NCBI GenBank assembly: GCA_023487615.1
Contig: JAMDBH010000041.1
Coordinates: 1 to 7,771 of the forward strand
Direction: 5' to 3'
DNA: 7,771 nucleotides
Source: Gammaproteobacteria bacterium
GTDB taxonomy: Bacteria; Pseudomonadota; Gammaproteobacteria; SURF-13
The notes under the pieces are model-generated. The model saw only the letters and a program-made list of their open reading frames with translations. It was not told where the DNA came from and did no database searches. Below, one piece after another: positions 6,175-7,771 of this stretch. The position numbers and the translations under genes are program-made. The number at the start of each line of letters is the position of its first letter. Positions within the stretch are counted from its first letter, which is position 1.

Positions 6175-7546
6175 CACCCCTCACCCCTCACCCCTCACCC
6201 CTCACCTTGTTTTGAGATGTGCAACTGCATGCTGGATTTTATTATTGTCCTTGTTGCTTCCCACCGTCGCCCAAGCCGGGCCGCAGATTGAACAGTGGCA
6301 AATCCAAAACGGCGCGCGCGTCTACTTTGTCGCGGCGCCGGAATTACCCATGGTGGACGTGCGGGTGGTGTTTGATGCGGGCAGCGCACGCGACGGCGGC
6401 AAGCCCGGGCTCGCCGCGCTAACCAACGGCCTGCTCGACGACGGCGCCAAGACGGCTGACGGCGAGCTTAACGCCGATCAGATCGCGGAGCGCTTCGCCG
6501 ATCTCGGCGCGCAATTCGGCGCCGGCGCGGACCGTGACATGGCGAGTGTCAGCCTGCGCAGCCTGACCAAACCCGAGCTGCTGCAGCCGGCCTTGCAGGC
6601 TATCGCGACGATCCTGACGCAGCCGAGCTTTCCGCAAAATGGCTTCGAGCGCGAACAGAGCCGGGTGCTTACCCATCTCCAGGCGCAAGAACAATCTCCC
6701 GGCGAGATAGCCGGCAAGACCTTCTTTAAGGCAGTGTACGGCGAACATCCGTATGCCACGCAGGCGCTCGGCAATCCGGACAGCATAAAGCAACTCACCC
6801 GCGATGACCTGATCGCCTTTCACAACCGCTATTATGTGGCGCACAATGCCGTGGTCGCCATCGTCGGCGCGGTCACGCGCAAGGAGGCGGAGGCTATTGC
6901 CGAGACGCTGGCAGGCAAGCTGCCCGAGGGTGAGGCCGCACCCACACTTCCGAAGGTGCATGATCTGGACGCGGGCCGCACGATCGAGATCCCTTACAGC
7001 TCCGCACAAACCCACATCCTGGTTGGCCAGCCCGGCATCAGCCGCGACGACCCCGACTATTTCCCGCTGGTCGTAGGTAACCACATCCTCGGCGGCAACG
7101 GCCTGGTCGCGCGGCTCGCTGAGGAGATCCGCGAAAAACGCGGGCTCTCCTACAGCACCTACAGTTACTTCCAGCCGATGCGTGAGCCGGGGCCATACAC
7201 CCTCGGCCTGCAAACCCGCAACGAGCAGACCGAGGCGGCCCTCAAAGTGTTGCGGGATACGCTGAAAAACTACGTCGAGAACGGCCCGACCGCCGCAGAA
7301 CTCAAGGCCGCCAAGCAGAATATCACCGGCGGCTTTGCGCTGCGCATAGACAGCAACGCCAATCTGCTCGACTATCTGGCGCTGATCGGTTTTTACCAGT
7401 TGCCGCTCGACTACCTGGACAGCTACAACCGCAAGGTCGAGCAGGTTACCCTGGAACAGATCCGCGACGCCTTTAAGCGCCGCATCAAACCTGAACAGAT
7501 GGTCACGGTCATCGTCGGTGGCGGCGCGCAAGCCAACCAAAACTAA
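6164..7546 (+). CDS. M16 family protein lacking the zinc motif, non-catalytic partner
   Basis: A 460-residue protein of the same fold as its upstream neighbour. At the equivalent of GLSHVLEHMMFKGT it reads [15 protein letters not shown] (82-96), so HXXEH is absent and it cannot bind zinc in the usual way. The second lobe keeps the family segment [22 protein letters not shown] (about 310-331). That segment matches the R/Y-type motif found in the non-catalytic subunits of M16B pairs. A hydrophobic stretch (about 23-33) and TVAQA (34-38) form a signal peptide, so it should be exported. The first 14 residues come largely from a CACCCCT heptamer repeat, giving an unusual Pro/Ser/Thr/His n-region. 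By family precedent it probably forms a heterodimer with the first protein; this is inferred from motif loss, adjacency and the 11-bp overlap. Confidence 0.9.
   Translation: MYVSTPHPSPLTPHLVLRCATACWILLLSLLLPTVAQAGPQIEQWQIQNGARVYFVAAPELPMVDVRVVFDAGSARDGGKPGLAALTNGLLDDGAKTADGELNADQIAERFADLGAQFGAGADRDMASVSLRSLTKPELLQPALQAIATILTQPSFPQNGFEREQSRVLTHLQAQEQSPGEIAGKTFFKAVYGEHPYATQALGNPDSIKQLTRDDLIAFHNRYYVAHNAVVAIVGAVTRKEAEAIAETLAGKLPEGEAAPTLPKVHDLDAGRTIEIPYSSAQTHILVGQPGISRDDPDYFPLVVGNHILGGNGLVARLAEEIREKRGLSYSTYSYFQPMREPGPYTLGLQTRNEQTEAALKVLRDTLKNYVENGPTAAELKAAKQNITGGFALRIDSNANLLDYLALIGFYQLPLDYLDSYNRKVEQVTLEQIRDAFKRRIKPEQMVTVIVGGGAQANQN
6175..6207 (+). repeat. CACCCCT heptamer tandem repeat within the M16 coding start
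   Basis: Four perfect copies of CACCCCT occupy 6175-6202, followed by a partial fifth (CACCT, 6203-6207). The block begins on the base after the TAG stop (6172-6174) of the first M16 gene and lies in codons 4-15 of the second. Because 7 is not a multiple of 3, gain or loss of one unit would shift the second gene out of frame from its ATG. Confidence 0.9.
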
Positions 7547-7771
7547 ACGCCCCAATCAACTGCGCATCATCGGCGGTCGCTGGCGTAGTCGCCGGCTGGG
7601 CTTCCCCGATGTCGAGGGGCTACGTCCGACGCCGGATCGGGTGCGCGAGACCTTGTTCAATTGGCTGGCGCCTATCATCGAAGGCGCTCGCTGTCTGGAT
7701 CTGTTCGCCGGCAGCGGCGCTCTGGGCTTAGAGGCGCTATCGCGCGGCGCCACCGAGGTCGTCATGGTAGA
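7518..7771 (+). CDS. rsmD: 16S rRNA (guanine-966 N2) methyltransferase RsmD, N-terminal part
   Basis: The first 84 codons of a SAM-dependent methyltransferase that modifies G966 of 16S rRNA during 30S assembly (known for the family). Diagnostic stretches in order: [15 protein letters not shown] (13-27), [17 protein letters not shown] (34-50), and SAM-binding motif [20 protein letters not shown] (60-78). The window ends just at the acidic residue expected to bind SAM ribose. No ATG precedes these motifs in frame. GTG at 7518 gives a basic N-terminus typical of RsmD and overlaps the second M16 gene by 29 bp, which suggests coupled translation; its ribosome binding site is weak. Neighbouring M16 genes match the order I recall in pseudomonads. 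Confidence 0.93.
   Translation, partial: MAARKPTKTKRPNQLRIIGGRWRSRRLGFPDVEGLRPTPDRVRETLFNWLAPIIEGARCLDLFAGSGALGLEALSRGATEVVMV

Noticed and set aside
6419..7555. 378-residue antisense reading frame within the second M16 gene
   Set aside because: Same reason: it mirrors codon bias of a well-supported plus-strand gene and has no recognisable domain.

Overview
The window looks like a piece of a gammaproteobacterial chromosome. It is GC-rich, and all the core genes are close matches to gammaproteobacterial families. The order is rsmD, two M16 peptidase-family genes, then divergently ftsY, ftsE and ftsX. This is the arrangement I recall from Pseudomonas and relatives, where rpoH follows ftsX. I cannot name the genus from sequence alone.

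Left part, minus strand, read right to left: ftsY (4543-3455), ftsE (3367-2678), ftsX (2703-1657), then a two-receiver diguanylate cyclase (1586-150). At the extreme left edge, a good ribosome binding site and an ATG mark the first codon of another minus-strand gene that lies outside the window. By synteny it could be rpoH, but no residue after Met is visible. FtsY is the SRP receptor GTPase. FtsE and FtsX form the divisome ABC complex that controls septal cell-wall hydrolases. The cyclase would make c-di-GMP and is not a usual member of this locus.

Right part, plus strand: a 248-bp intergenic region packed with hairpins, then two secreted M16-family proteins (4792-6174 and 6164-7546) that overlap by 11 bp. 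The first has the full zinc motif and the second has lost it, so they look like a catalytic/non-catalytic pair. The start of rsmD (16S rRNA methyltransferase, GTG at 7518) overlaps the end of the second gene and runs off the window.

Most of the window is conserved housekeeping DNA, and I see no clear new multi-gene system. The points worth a second look are small. The cyclase has an alanine in place of the phospho-acceptor Asp of its first receiver, and an insertion where the product-inhibition site normally lies. Two unrelated 7-bp tandem repeat blocks each begin right at the TAG stop of an upstream gene. One makes a large hairpin just before ftsE; the other lies in the coding start of the second M16 gene, where copy-number change would shift frame. 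Finally, a hairpin cluster of about 150 bp, flanked by a 7-bp direct repeat, separates ftsY from the peptidase genes.
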